The notes below the pieces were generated by a model. That model saw only the letters and a list, made by a program, of their open reading frames with translations, ran no database searches and was not told the origin of the DNA. The position numbers and the translations under genes were made by a program. From positions 806,001-870,000 of the forward strand of contig NC_015577.1 of assembly GCF_000214355.1 (NCBI RefSeq): 64,000 bases of DNA, written 5' to 3'. Positions 35,069-42,294 of the stretch are shown piece after piece (the stretch's first letter is position 1; the number at the start of each line of letters is the position of its first letter). This DNA is from Leadbettera azotonutricia ZAS-9. GTDB taxonomy: Bacteria > Spirochaetota > Spirochaetia > Treponematales > Breznakiellaceae.

Positions 35069-35482
35069 TCACCTGATGTTTTGGCAAACGCCGCATAACC
35101 CTTCAAAGGTAATTGCGTGCGAATCAATGATGAAGCCGCTTTCTTGCGCCGCTTCTATATCGAATTCCGGGCGATAGGGAACGAAAACATCAAACACCTT
35201 CCCGCATTTCCGGCAGTGCAAGTGGTGATGGCGCTCCAGCCTCCGATCATAATGCAGTAGTTCAGGATCTGTCTTGATGGCGACTATTTCACCTTCTTCT
35301 TCAAGAATTTGAAGATTCCGGTAAACCGTGCCAAAACTCATGCGCTTTTTAGCCGAAACAAGCTCAAAAATCTCCCGTGCCGATAAATGATTTCCCTTGC
35401 AAACAGCATCCAATACCAGGTCGCGCTGGCTGGTGTTGCGCCGAATAGTCTTTTGATTGGCCTTATTCATAATCGGTATCAT
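35069..35482 (-). CDS. Fur-family metal/peroxide regulator (PerR-like)
   Basis: The product of about 137 residues is a Fur-family repressor: a winged helix (TSQRDLVLDAV, FGTVYRNLQILEEEGEI), the metal-site stretch LERHHHLHCRKCGKVFDV and a C-terminal CGVC pair forming the structural zinc site CxxC...CxxC. PerR, Zur and Fur cannot be separated safely by eye; HHHLHC and the short C-terminus resemble PerR. ATG 35482 lies eight bases after the -10 box and is chosen as a leaderless start; ATG 35470 is the alternative. Neither has a Shine-Dalgarno site. The downstream rubredoxin-PTPS gene may be a target. Confidence 0.85.
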   Translation of the reverse strand: MIPIMNKANQKTIRRNTSQRDLVLDAVCKGNHLSAREIFELVSAKKRMSFGTVYRNLQILEEEGEIVAIKTDPELLHYDRRLERHHHLHCRKCGKVFDVFVPYRPEFDIEAAQESGFIIDSHAITFEGLCGVCQNIR

Positions 35483-35484
35483 TA

Positions 35485-35518
35485 TTATTAGTATAGTCAT
35501 AATATGCTTTCTTGTCAA
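35485..35518 (-). promoter_or_regulatory. Promoter and probable autoregulatory operator of the Fur-family gene
   Basis: On the minus strand TTGACA (35518-35513) and TATACT (35495-35490) are exactly 17 bases apart. The -10 box lies inside an 18-base imperfect palindrome (35485-35502, outer arms TTAT and ATAA), AT-rich like Per/Fur boxes, so repressor binding would block the promoter directly. Confidence 0.7.
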
Positions 35519-35655
35519 GGATATTTTTAGCTTTTCGTTAAAAAGACGGCATTTGCCTTTTTTTTGCTGAAAATAGAGCGAAGAGGGCAAAGGATCGTTG
35601 ACTGTTATGCCTTACGATTATAAAATAAAGGTATAAAGCTGGAGGACAGTTCAGA

Positions 35656-36882
35656 GTGCCTGATTTTATATTGAAGAACGGGGTAATTGTTACTGCCGGA
35701 AAAAAGCCCAGGGCAGGGAGTCTGGCTGTATTGGGGGACAAGATTGCCGCCAAAGGCAAAGGGCCCGAGGCTGACCTTGGAGGCAAGTCTTTCGTCTATC
35801 CCTCCCTTATAAACACCCACGATCATCTTCAGGGGAATTACCGTCCTGCCGTAGGTCCCAAAAAAGGCGAGTTCTATCTCACATGGCTTCCCTGGGACAA
35901 TGATCTCAAAGCCTCGGATACCTTCAAAGAACGCTCTCAGCTGACCCGTGAGAACTTATATGCCCTTTCAGGCTACAAGTGTCTTTTCTCGGGTGTTACC
36001 ACGGTAAACGACCATTTCCCCCAAAAGCTCAATGGCGCCATCCTGCCTACCCTGCCCATCAGGGCTATACTCGAATACGGCCTTGCCCACGAGGCTACTT
36101 CCTACGACCTCAAATGGGGAGACGGTGTGGATGTCGAATACAAGCGGGCAGTCAAGAACAAGTGGCCCTTCATTACCCATCTTTCAGAGGGCTTTGACGA
36201 AGAGGCCATGCACGGGGTAGAAACCATCGAAAAGCTGGGCATACTCGATAATCATTGCCTTTTTGTCCACTGTATTGGCTTCAGCGATGGGGATATCAAA
36301 AAAGTCGCCAAAGCGGGGGCATCAGTCTCATGGTGCGGCTTTTCCAATATGTTCATGTTCAACACCACCTGCAAGATACGCAAGATGATCAAGGCGGGGG
36401 TGAATGTTACCTTGGGCACCGACTCGTCCGCTACAGGTTCGGCAAACCTTCTGTCCGAAATCAAATACGACAGGGAGCTTTACCGTAGGCTCTACGGCGA
36501 GGATCTTCCCGCCAAGACCATTTTCGAGATGGCCACTGTCAACGCCGCAAAAGCCTTCTGGATGGACGACCGCATCGGTACCCTGGAAGAGGGCAAGCTT
36601 GGGGACATACTGGTTCTTAAAGGGAAGGCGGACGATGCCTACGAAAACCTCGCCTCTGCTTCCATGCAGGATATAGAATTGCTTGTGCTGGCGGGGAAGC
36701 CCATTTTGGGTGAACTCCGCTTTTTGGATTTTTTGGGAGGTTCCCTGCCTTCAGGTTACAGTCAAATCAAAATAGGCCGGAGGCCCATGTTCGTCATTGG
36801 CGATCCGGCGGGGCTTTATGCAGAATGCCGCAGCAAAATCGGCTTCAAGAAAGTCCTTGATTATCTCCCCTTTGAGCCGTGA
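35656..36882 (+). CDS. Amidohydrolase (SsnA/cytosine-deaminase-like family)
   Basis: A 408-residue metal-dependent hydrolase. The N-terminal beta sandwich leads to the metal motif INTHDHLQGN near residue 54. Later come FITHLSEGFDEEA, LFVHCIGFSDGD and the metal aspartate in TLGTDSSATG near 255, as in chlorohydrolase, 5'-methylthioadenosine deaminase and SsnA proteins. Substrate is unknown; deamination of a heterocycle is most likely. GTG 35656 is preceded by GGAGGA. The gene is followed 12 bases later by two cyclic-nucleotide-binding protein genes, so it may lead an operon. Confidence 0.82.
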   Translation: MPDFILKNGVIVTAGKKPRAGSLAVLGDKIAAKGKGPEADLGGKSFVYPSLINTHDHLQGNYRPAVGPKKGEFYLTWLPWDNDLKASDTFKERSQLTRENLYALSGYKCLFSGVTTVNDHFPQKLNGAILPTLPIRAILEYGLAHEATSYDLKWGDGVDVEYKRAVKNKWPFITHLSEGFDEEAMHGVETIEKLGILDNHCLFVHCIGFSDGDIKKVAKAGASVSWCGFSNMFMFNTTCKIRKMIKAGVNVTLGTDSSATGSANLLSEIKYDRELYRRLYGEDLPAKTIFEMATVNAAKAFWMDDRIGTLEEGKLGDILVLKGKADDAYENLASASMQDIELLVLAGKPILGELRFLDFLGGSLPSGYSQIKIGRRPMFVIGDPAGLYAECRSKIGFKKVLDYLPFEP

Positions 36883-36894
36883 GGAAGGATAGGA

Positions 36895-37887
36895 ATGCCC
36901 AAGCCGCTTCAGTACAGATCAGGTTCTCTTATCTACTTCCAGGGGGATCCTGCAAACCAGGTGTTCATCCTGCAGAAAGGCCAGGTGAACCTGGTCTACC
37001 AGGATATTGAGACCGGACAGGATGTGCACGATCTCGTGCAGCCCGGCGAATTCTTTGGCGTCAAGTCGGCCCTGGGCCGCTATCCCCGTGAAGAAAACGC
37101 CGTAGCCCTTATGGATGCCTCCATCATGGCTTTTACAGTGCCCGAGTTTGAAGCCCTGGCCATGGCGAATACCCGTATTGTTATGAAGATGCTCAAGGTT
37201 TTCTCCAACCAGATGAGGCGCATACATCACCAGGTCTCGAACCTCATGGAGAAGGATGAGCTGCTCAGCCCCGAGGCAGGCCTTTTCAACGTAGGCCAGT
37301 ATTACCTCAAAAACAAGCGCTTTGCCCAGGCAAAGTACGTCCTTTCCCGCTATCTTACCTATTACCCCTCGGGGAGAAACGCAGTCCAGGCTGCCAAAGA
37401 TCTTGAAGTCGCCGAGATAGCCATTGCGCGCGGCGGGGGAGGGGACAAGGCTTCGGTTTTCGCAGCCCCTGGGTCCGCTGCTTCCAGCTCTTCGGAAAGC
37501 CTTACGGATACCGCAAAGTTGTACTATGACGCAGTAAGTCTCATAAGCCAGCAGAAATACCAGCAGGCCTACCTGGGCTTTAAAAAGATAGTGGACGCCA
37601 ACGAAGACGCCGAGTACTCTGCCAAGAGTTCTTTCGAGATTGGCCGCTGCCTCTTTTTGTTGAACAAATTCGAGGACTGCATCAAATACTACACCATGAT
37701 GATTACCCGGTACCCCAAACATCCCGATCTGGGGGATGCCCTCTTCTTCATGGGCCAGTCTTACGAGAAAAACAACCGCAAGGATCAGGCCGCGACCTTC
37801 TACAAGAAAATACTCTCCATGCCTGGGGACGAGGACGACGGCACCCATATCAAGGCCAGGCGGGCCCTCAAGGCATTGGAGGAATAG
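36895..37887 (+). CDS. Cyclic nucleotide-binding domain protein with TPR repeats
   Basis: The 330-residue protein begins with a Crp-type cNMP-binding beta barrel (about 1-115: IYFQGDPANQVFILQKGQVNLV, VQPGEFFGVKSAL). In place of a DNA-binding domain it carries two sets of TPR-like repeats (about 125-170 and 210-325: AKLYYDAVSLISQQKYQQAYLG, DALFFMGQSYEKNNRKDQAA) joined by an Ala/Ser/Gly linker. It therefore looks like a cyclic-nucleotide-responsive scaffold rather than a transcription factor. Its stop is directly followed by the ATG of a Crp-like regulator, implying paired production. Confidence 0.85.
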   Translation: MPKPLQYRSGSLIYFQGDPANQVFILQKGQVNLVYQDIETGQDVHDLVQPGEFFGVKSALGRYPREENAVALMDASIMAFTVPEFEALAMANTRIVMKMLKVFSNQMRRIHHQVSNLMEKDELLSPEAGLFNVGQYYLKNKRFAQAKYVLSRYLTYYPSGRNAVQAAKDLEVAEIAIARGGGGDKASVFAAPGSAASSSSESLTDTAKLYYDAVSLISQQKYQQAYLGFKKIVDANEDAEYSAKSSFEIGRCLFLLNKFEDCIKYYTMMITRYPKHPDLGDALFFMGQSYEKNNRKDQAATFYKKILSMPGDEDDGTHIKARRALKALEE

Positions 37888-38532
37888 ATGGCAGGCATGG
37901 ACATGTCGGCCTTTGGCCGCTTCACAAGGACCTTTCAGGCCGGGGAGATGATCTTTTCGGAATTCGAGCCCGGCGACACCTTCTACCTCATCCAGTCGGG
38001 ACGCGTGGAGCTGGTCAAAATAATCGGCGATATCGAACGCACCCTGGACATACTCCAGCCCTCAGAAATGTTCGGCGAAATGGCGATACTCGAAAATTCC
38101 CCGCGCTCCGCCACTGCCATAGCCCTGGACAAGGTAAGCGTGCTGGAATTCAACAGCCAGAACTTCGAGATTCTCATGCTGGGCAATCCCCAGATAGCCC
38201 TGAAGCTCCTCCGTATGTTCACCAAGCGCATCTACGATTCCAAGCGCCGCTTCATGATCCTCACCCTGGAAGATCCCCAGGCAAAAATAGCCGACGTTTT
38301 CCTCATGCTGGACGAAAGCCAGGCGGATATAGACAAAACCACCGAAACCCGTATTTTCAAAACCTCTGTAGACGATATTGCCCACTGGGCCGGCATGGGC
38401 GTCAGCGAAACCCGCGAAGCCCTAAGCCACTTTGTGACCCAGCGCCGCCTTGAGATGTACCCCGACCGCATCGTGGTCAAGAACATCAACGACTTCTCCC
38501 GCTTTGTCAATTCAAAAAGGAAGAAGGGGTGA
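37888..38532 (+). CDS. Crp/Fnr-family regulator
   Basis: A 214-residue protein with a cNMP-binding domain (about 10-125: IFSEFEPGDTFYLIQSGRVELV, MFGEMAILENSPRSATAIAL), the dimer helix and a C-terminal winged helix-turn-helix (about 155-205: TSVDDIAHWAGMGVSETREALS). The FGEMAILENSPRSA phosphate-binding cassette is close to consensus, so cAMP or a similar ligand is plausible. It starts on the base after the stop of the TPR partner. Confidence 0.87.
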   Translation: MAGMDMSAFGRFTRTFQAGEMIFSEFEPGDTFYLIQSGRVELVKIIGDIERTLDILQPSEMFGEMAILENSPRSATAIALDKVSVLEFNSQNFEILMLGNPQIALKLLRMFTKRIYDSKRRFMILTLEDPQAKIADVFLMLDESQADIDKTTETRIFKTSVDDIAHWAGMGVSETREALSHFVTQRRLEMYPDRIVVKNINDFSRFVNSKRKKG

Positions 38533-38585
38533 TACGCCGGGAAGCGCGCCTAATCTGAAAAAACCATAAAAAACAGTAATTTTTG

Positions 38586-38638
38586 AATTCATCAGATAAG
38601 ATGAATTTAATTCAGCAAATTCATCAGATAAGATGAAT
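38586..38638. repeat. Two identical 21-bp palindromic repeats, 32 bp apart
   Basis: Copies lie at 38586-38606 and 38618-38638. Each has perfect seven-base arms ATTCATC and GATGAAT around AGATAA. A centre-to-centre distance of 32 bp is three helical turns, so dimers bound at both copies would face the same side. No gene with a start nearby obviously uses them. The rest of the 421-base gap between the Crp gene and cfpA is described in the next three entries. Confidence 0.85.
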
Positions 38639-38660
38639 CAAAAAAATACCAATGCGTGGC

Positions 38661-38734
38661 CAAATAAAACCGCAAAGTAAAAGACGTTGAAGAAGTAAGA
38701 ATTCAATTACGATTCCTTCTTCGACCTTGCGGTT
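38661..38734 (-). terminator. Long imperfect hairpin, probable minus-strand terminator
   Basis: Outer arms AACCGCAA (38668-38675) and TTGCGGTT (38727-38734) enclose inner arms GTTGAAGAAG (38686-38695) and CTTCTTCGAC (38716-38725, one G-U pair). Read on the minus strand the stem is followed by TTTTATTT, which fits a terminator for the antitoxin remnant just upstream. Confidence 0.55.
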
Positions 38735-38751
38735 AAAAATTTCTATATCCT

Positions 38752-38899
38752 CTATCGAACCTTGGCGAAGATTTCCGGGTTATTGGCTGCATAATTCAAC
38801 ACATCAGCCATAACGCCGGTATAGCCCTTTCTTAAAGATTTGAACATCTTAATCCGTTTCAGTTCTTCTTTGGTCGGCTTTTGACCAACCCCTCGCCGC
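38752..38899 (-). pseudogene. Remnant of a BrnA-like antitoxin gene
   Basis: The minus strand is open from about 38899 to TAG at 38754-38752. It encodes TKEELKRIKMFKSL then RKGYTGVMADVLNYAANNPE, closely matching the end of the intact BrnA at 33081-33386 (GEGYTGIMARLLEKAKSHPE). Only the last 50 or so residues remain; the toxin and the antitoxin start are missing, the space upstream being taken by the cfpA terminator. Translation from the internal ATG would give about 32 residues. Confidence 0.65.
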
Positions 38900-38900
38900 G

Positions 38901-38932
38901 AATAAAAAAGGCTCCCGAAATTCGGGAGCCTT
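38901..38932 (-). terminator. Intrinsic terminator of cfpA
   Basis: On the minus strand twelve-base arms AAGGCTCCCGAA and TTCGGGAGCCTT (38932-38908) are followed by a T-rich run (38909-38901), 21 bases after the cfpA stop. Confidence 0.9.
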
Positions 38933-38953
38933 CATTTTACCTAAAAATCAGTC

Positions 38954-41005
38954 TTAAACTTCTTTGAGTCCTGCGCTCGGGCGGCCTCTTTTTCCTGCTG
39001 CACCGGGCTTGCGGCCCCGTTTACTGGCAGCTTTTCCTGCAGCAGCGGCCTTGGCTTTTTTGGGCGCAGGCAGCGCTTTTGGGGCGGCTGATGTTGAGGC
39101 AGGGGCGTCATCGGAGTTGATCAAATCCAGATAGGCCGAGCCTGATGCTTCGGCAGCATGGGGTTCAGGGTTGTCCACTGCGCTGAAGGACTGGTTGATG
39201 TCCTCGCGCACTGTGGAGCGCCTGCGGCTGAAGGATGCAAATGCGGCGTCCTGGAAGCCCTTGCTTACGCCGTGGAGGAATTCGTTGAGCACGTTCGCCA
39301 TGGCGTCGAGAGTGGCCTTCTTCCTCTTGATGGAGGTAATGTCCACGTCGAGGATAATACCGGGCTGAATATGGTAGGGATTGATCATGTAATCGAACTT
39401 GAAGTAGTCCCTCTCCAGGAAATGGAGGCGATCCTCAATGACCCGCCTTTCAACGGGGTATTGATAATCGTACATTTTGACGAGCTTTTCCCTCATCAGG
39501 ATAATCCGGCTCCGTATCTTGTCTTTTTCGTAGACATAGGTACGGTTGGAGCGTTCCACTTCGGTTTCTGCGGGCTTCACAAAGGAGATTTCGTCCCAAA
39601 CCTTGTCGATATCTTCGTAGAGGGGTTCGCCGGTTTTGTCTTTGATGGTGGTCTTGATGCGGTTCTTCTTCTTTTTGGCCAGATCGTCAAAGTCAGTGAC
39701 CTTGCCGCCGGGTTTGCGGTCTTCGTAGATGACCGTAACGATATCCCAGACATGCTGGACTTCGGTTTCGAAGCTCTTGAGCTGCACATCGTAGGCCTTG
39801 CGTTCCTCGATGAGCTGGGCATGATCCAGGTACTTCATCTTGATCTGGTAACGCTCGTCGGGGAGGTTGGAAACATCGCTGTCTTCGTATTCGCGAATCA
39901 GGAGTTCCCTGCCATTCTTGAGGTTTTCAATGTACTGGTAGCCCATGCGGGAGGTGTCCAGAATGGAAGTAATGGAGTTAATGGCGGTATTGAAGCCCCG
40001 GTTGCGGATGTTTTCGATGTCGATGATTTTTTTGAGGTTCTCACGTATGTTGAGCTGATCGAACTCGGCGGGGTCGATTTCGGCCCTGAGCTGCCCCAGC
40101 TTCTCCATGATATTCTTGGCAACCAGCTTATAGCGCTTGGATTTTTCATTTTCAACGTTGTCATCGGTAAAATCTTCGACTTTTCCGATTTTGGAGAAGA
40201 GGATCTCGCTGTCGGCGAGTTCTTCAAGACCCTGATCCACCCGTTCGTCCTTGAGCTTCTCGACTTCCTTGTCGATGGAATCAACGATATGCTTGGAAAG
40301 CATGTCTTTGACGAGGTATTCCATGGTTACCTGATAATGGAATATGGGGGAAATCAGCTCTGAATCGAGGATATTGACCGAAAGCTTTACATCGGTAACG
40401 GTCTTGGGCTTGTAAAGGTTGTCCTTGAAGGCGCATTTTACGATGGAATAGGCATTTTCGCCCCGCACAAAGGCGCCTACGTCAGTTTTCTGGCGGAGTA
40501 TGCTGTTGGTGTGGGTCTCGAGCTCGTTGACGCCCCGCTGAATATGGCCCTGGAGGTGACCGTACATGTTAACAACGGATTTTTCAATCTCGCCGGTGTT
40601 GAACTTGTCGGCTCCGCCGACTTCATCAAGCAGTTTGGCGATTTCTTTCGGACTGTACCGGGCAAGGACCTGGGTTTCTTCCTTGTCGATGAAATTCCGG
40701 ACTTTCTTGACCATTTCATCTTCAGAAGTGGTCATGTACCGGTTGAACATGTTCTGGAAGTTCTGGTTGAAATAGTTATAGAGCTTTTCCTTGAGGCCGC
40801 CCATCACATCGAGCCGCTCCAGCACGTCCTTGGGCAGCCTGGAGGTCAGATGGTGGATAACCTTGTTGGTTTCCTCTTCCAGCAGCTGATTAACCTCATT
40901 CTGCTGATCCCGGTACTCCTGGGCCAATGAGTTCCTTGAACCCACAGCGCTCGGCTTTTCGGGGTGAAATACATTAGGACTCTTGGGTAGATCTAAATTT
41001 CCCAT
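38954..41005 (-). CDS. cfpA: Cytoplasmic filament protein A with AT-hook-like tail
   Basis: CfpA forms the ribbon of filaments that runs under the inner membrane along the treponemal cell and is needed for normal division. The 683-residue product has the family start [20 protein letters not shown], a length matching the known 78-kDa protein, and long charged helical stretches. The last 45 residues are different: rich in Lys, Ala and Pro, with RGRKP (663-667) and RGRP (673-676), which are AT-hook-like minor-groove binding motifs. AGGAG precedes the ATG and a strong terminator follows, so it is a single-gene unit. Whether other CfpA proteins have this tail I cannot check here. Confidence 0.93.
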   Translation of the reverse strand: MGNLDLPKSPNVFHPEKPSAVGSRNSLAQEYRDQQNEVNQLLEEETNKVIHHLTSRLPKDVLERLDVMGGLKEKLYNYFNQNFQNMFNRYMTTSEDEMVKKVRNFIDKEETQVLARYSPKEIAKLLDEVGGADKFNTGEIEKSVVNMYGHLQGHIQRGVNELETHTNSILRQKTDVGAFVRGENAYSIVKCAFKDNLYKPKTVTDVKLSVNILDSELISPIFHYQVTMEYLVKDMLSKHIVDSIDKEVEKLKDERVDQGLEELADSEILFSKIGKVEDFTDDNVENEKSKRYKLVAKNIMEKLGQLRAEIDPAEFDQLNIRENLKKIIDIENIRNRGFNTAINSITSILDTSRMGYQYIENLKNGRELLIREYEDSDVSNLPDERYQIKMKYLDHAQLIEERKAYDVQLKSFETEVQHVWDIVTVIYEDRKPGGKVTDFDDLAKKKKNRIKTTIKDKTGEPLYEDIDKVWDEISFVKPAETEVERSNRTYVYEKDKIRSRIILMREKLVKMYDYQYPVERRVIEDRLHFLERDYFKFDYMINPYHIQPGIILDVDITSIKRKKATLDAMANVLNEFLHGVSKGFQDAAFASFSRRRSTVREDINQSFSAVDNPEPHAAEASGSAYLDLINSDDAPASTSAAPKALPAPKKAKAAAAGKAASKRGRKPGAAGKRGRPSAGLKEV

Positions 41006-41135
41006 ATCTTTGCTCCTTTATATAGAATCAATTGGCAATATACACAAATACATCATAGAGTATAGTCTATGTTTCAAAAGAAAGTCAAACCCTATTCGCA
41101 TTAAATAAGAAAAAACGATGAAAATTCGTAGATCC

Positions 41136-41714
41136 CTATATGGATTTGCCTGCTTCCCTGCCCTCGGCCATGGCCCTTGCCGCAGCATAGATAGCCTTCT
41201 TCTTGTAATCGTGGTTCCAGCGGTTTACCCCTATATAGTCGAAAATTTGGGCCCCTGTATGACGGCAGAAGCGGTCCATCTGCTCCAGGCAGGAGAGGAG
41301 GCCGTTGCCCGACCCTCCCGGGGAAGCTACAAGGAGTACCTGCTTGCCCCCAAAGGCTGATTCAGCGGCTTTCCCTTCAAACTGCCATGTGGCTTCGCAG
41401 CGGCGGAGGCGGTCAAAGAAGCTTTTGAGCCCTTCAGCCATTTCACCCCAGTACACAGGGGTGATAAAGCAGAACGCGTCCGCCTGTTTCACCTTTTCCC
41501 GGGCTTCGTCGAAGCCGTCGCCTCCGAATGAACATCGATGCTCCGTGCGACAGCTTCCCCAGCCATCGCCGCACACATGGCAGCGTCCGAGTTTCCCCAC
41601 ATTGAGGGTTTCCGCATCCGCGCCGCCGTCTTTGCAGCCCTTTATAAGTTCTTCTTCCTCCAGATGGCAGAGGCCGTCCTTTTTAGGGTTTCCGGTAATG
41701 ATAAGGTACTTCAT
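41136..41714 (-). CDS. Flavodoxin-fold NAD(P)H-dependent oxidoreductase (iron-sulphur flavoprotein-like)
   Basis: The product of 192 residues begins KYLIITGNPKKDGLCH, the FMN phosphate loop of the NADPH-dependent FMN reductase/flavodoxin-2 group. It has a cysteine-rich insert CHVCGDGWGSCRTEHRC and the typical ITPVYWGEMAEGLKSFFDRL. ATG 41714 is chosen because upstream sequence is hydrophobic noise outside the family. It diverges from the rrf2 gene by 116 bases, so it may share control with the CO dehydrogenase unit. Confidence 0.82.
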   Translation of the reverse strand: MKYLIITGNPKKDGLCHLEEEELIKGCKDGGADAETLNVGKLGRCHVCGDGWGSCRTEHRCSFGGDGFDEAREKVKQADAFCFITPVYWGEMAEGLKSFFDRLRRCEATWQFEGKAAESAFGGKQVLLVASPGGSGNGLLSCLEQMDRFCRHTGAQIFDYIGVNRWNHDYKKKAIYAAARAMAEGREAGKSI

Positions 41715-41790
41715 AGCATGATCATGGATCATAGCCTGGAATTTATCAATCCATAAAATCTCCAAAAAAATAAAAAAACGAAGAAAAAAC

Positions 41791-41820
41791 TTGACAAATT
41801 TTATCCAGTATATGTATATT
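41791..41820 (+). promoter_or_regulatory. Promoter of rrf2 with a half operator
   Basis: TTGACA (41791-41796) and TATATT (41815-41820) are 18 bases apart. TTATCCAGT, one half of the large palindrome upstream of cooS, lies between them, so the Rrf2 protein may also repress itself. The -10 box is 11 bases from the ATG and there is no Shine-Dalgarno site. Confidence 0.65.
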
Positions 41821-41830
41821 GTATAATACA

Positions 41831-42229
41831 ATGTTTATCACCAAGGAATCTGATTACGCCGTGCGCATCATACGGGAGCTTTCGAGAAGCGGCAGGGAAT
41901 CTGTCAAGGCTATCTGCGAAAGCGAAAGCATACCCATGCAGTACAGTTACAAGATACTCAAAAAACTTGAAAAAGGCGGCCTTGTGCAGGGCTATAGGGG
42001 GGCTAGCGGCGGCTATGAGCTTGCCAAAGCCCCCAAAAACATGAGCCTTTACGACGTGATAACCGCGGTTGACGAGGAAATCCTCCTCTCCGAATGTCTG
42101 GGCCACGGTTTCCGCTGCCCCATGAAGGGCAAGGGAAGGAAGGGCTGCGGCGTTCACGGGGAATTCGCGCGTATTCAGGGGCTCATACTTTCCCATCTAA
42201 AGGAAAAGTCCCTTTCAGATATAATCTGA
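41831..42229 (+). CDS. Rrf2-family transcription regulator
   Basis: A 132-residue winged-helix regulator (MFITKESDYAVRIIRELSRSG, MQYSYKILKKLEKGGLV, GASGGYELAKAP). Three cysteines (ECLGHGFRC and GCGVHG) lie near residues 88-110, where IscR/NsrR-type proteins bind an Fe-S cluster, so redox or CO/NO sensing is plausible. ATG 41831 matches family starts. The palindrome 20 bases after its stop, before cooS, is the likely target site. Confidence 0.87.
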   Translation: MFITKESDYAVRIIRELSRSGRESVKAICESESIPMQYSYKILKKLEKGGLVQGYRGASGGYELAKAPKNMSLYDVITAVDEEILLSECLGHGFRCPMKGKGRKGCGVHGEFARIQGLILSHLKEKSLSDII

Positions 42230-42249
42230 AAGCAATTTTTTTGTTATAT

Positions 42250-42276
42250 GAAACTGGATAATCATTATCCAGTTTC
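42250..42276 (+). promoter_or_regulatory. Perfect 27-bp palindrome upstream of cooS
   Basis: Thirteen-base arms GAAACTGGATAAT and ATTATCCAGTTTC flank a single C at 42263. The site lies 19-45 bases before the cooS ATG and 21 bases after the rrf2 stop. Its half TTATCCAGT recurs inside the rrf2 promoter. It is the best candidate operator for the Rrf2 protein. Confidence 0.8.
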
Positions 42277-42294
42277 CAATTTACGGAGGTTACT

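Noticed and set aside
38586-38638. Two direct repeats as a possible CRISPR array
   Set aside because: Only two 21-bp copies with an 11-bp gap; spacers are far too short and no cas gene is present.
39158-40363. 401-residue frame antisense to cfpA
   Set aside because: It mirrors the Lys/Glu/Asp-rich filament protein, giving Phe/Leu/Val-rich nonsense; cfpA is certain.
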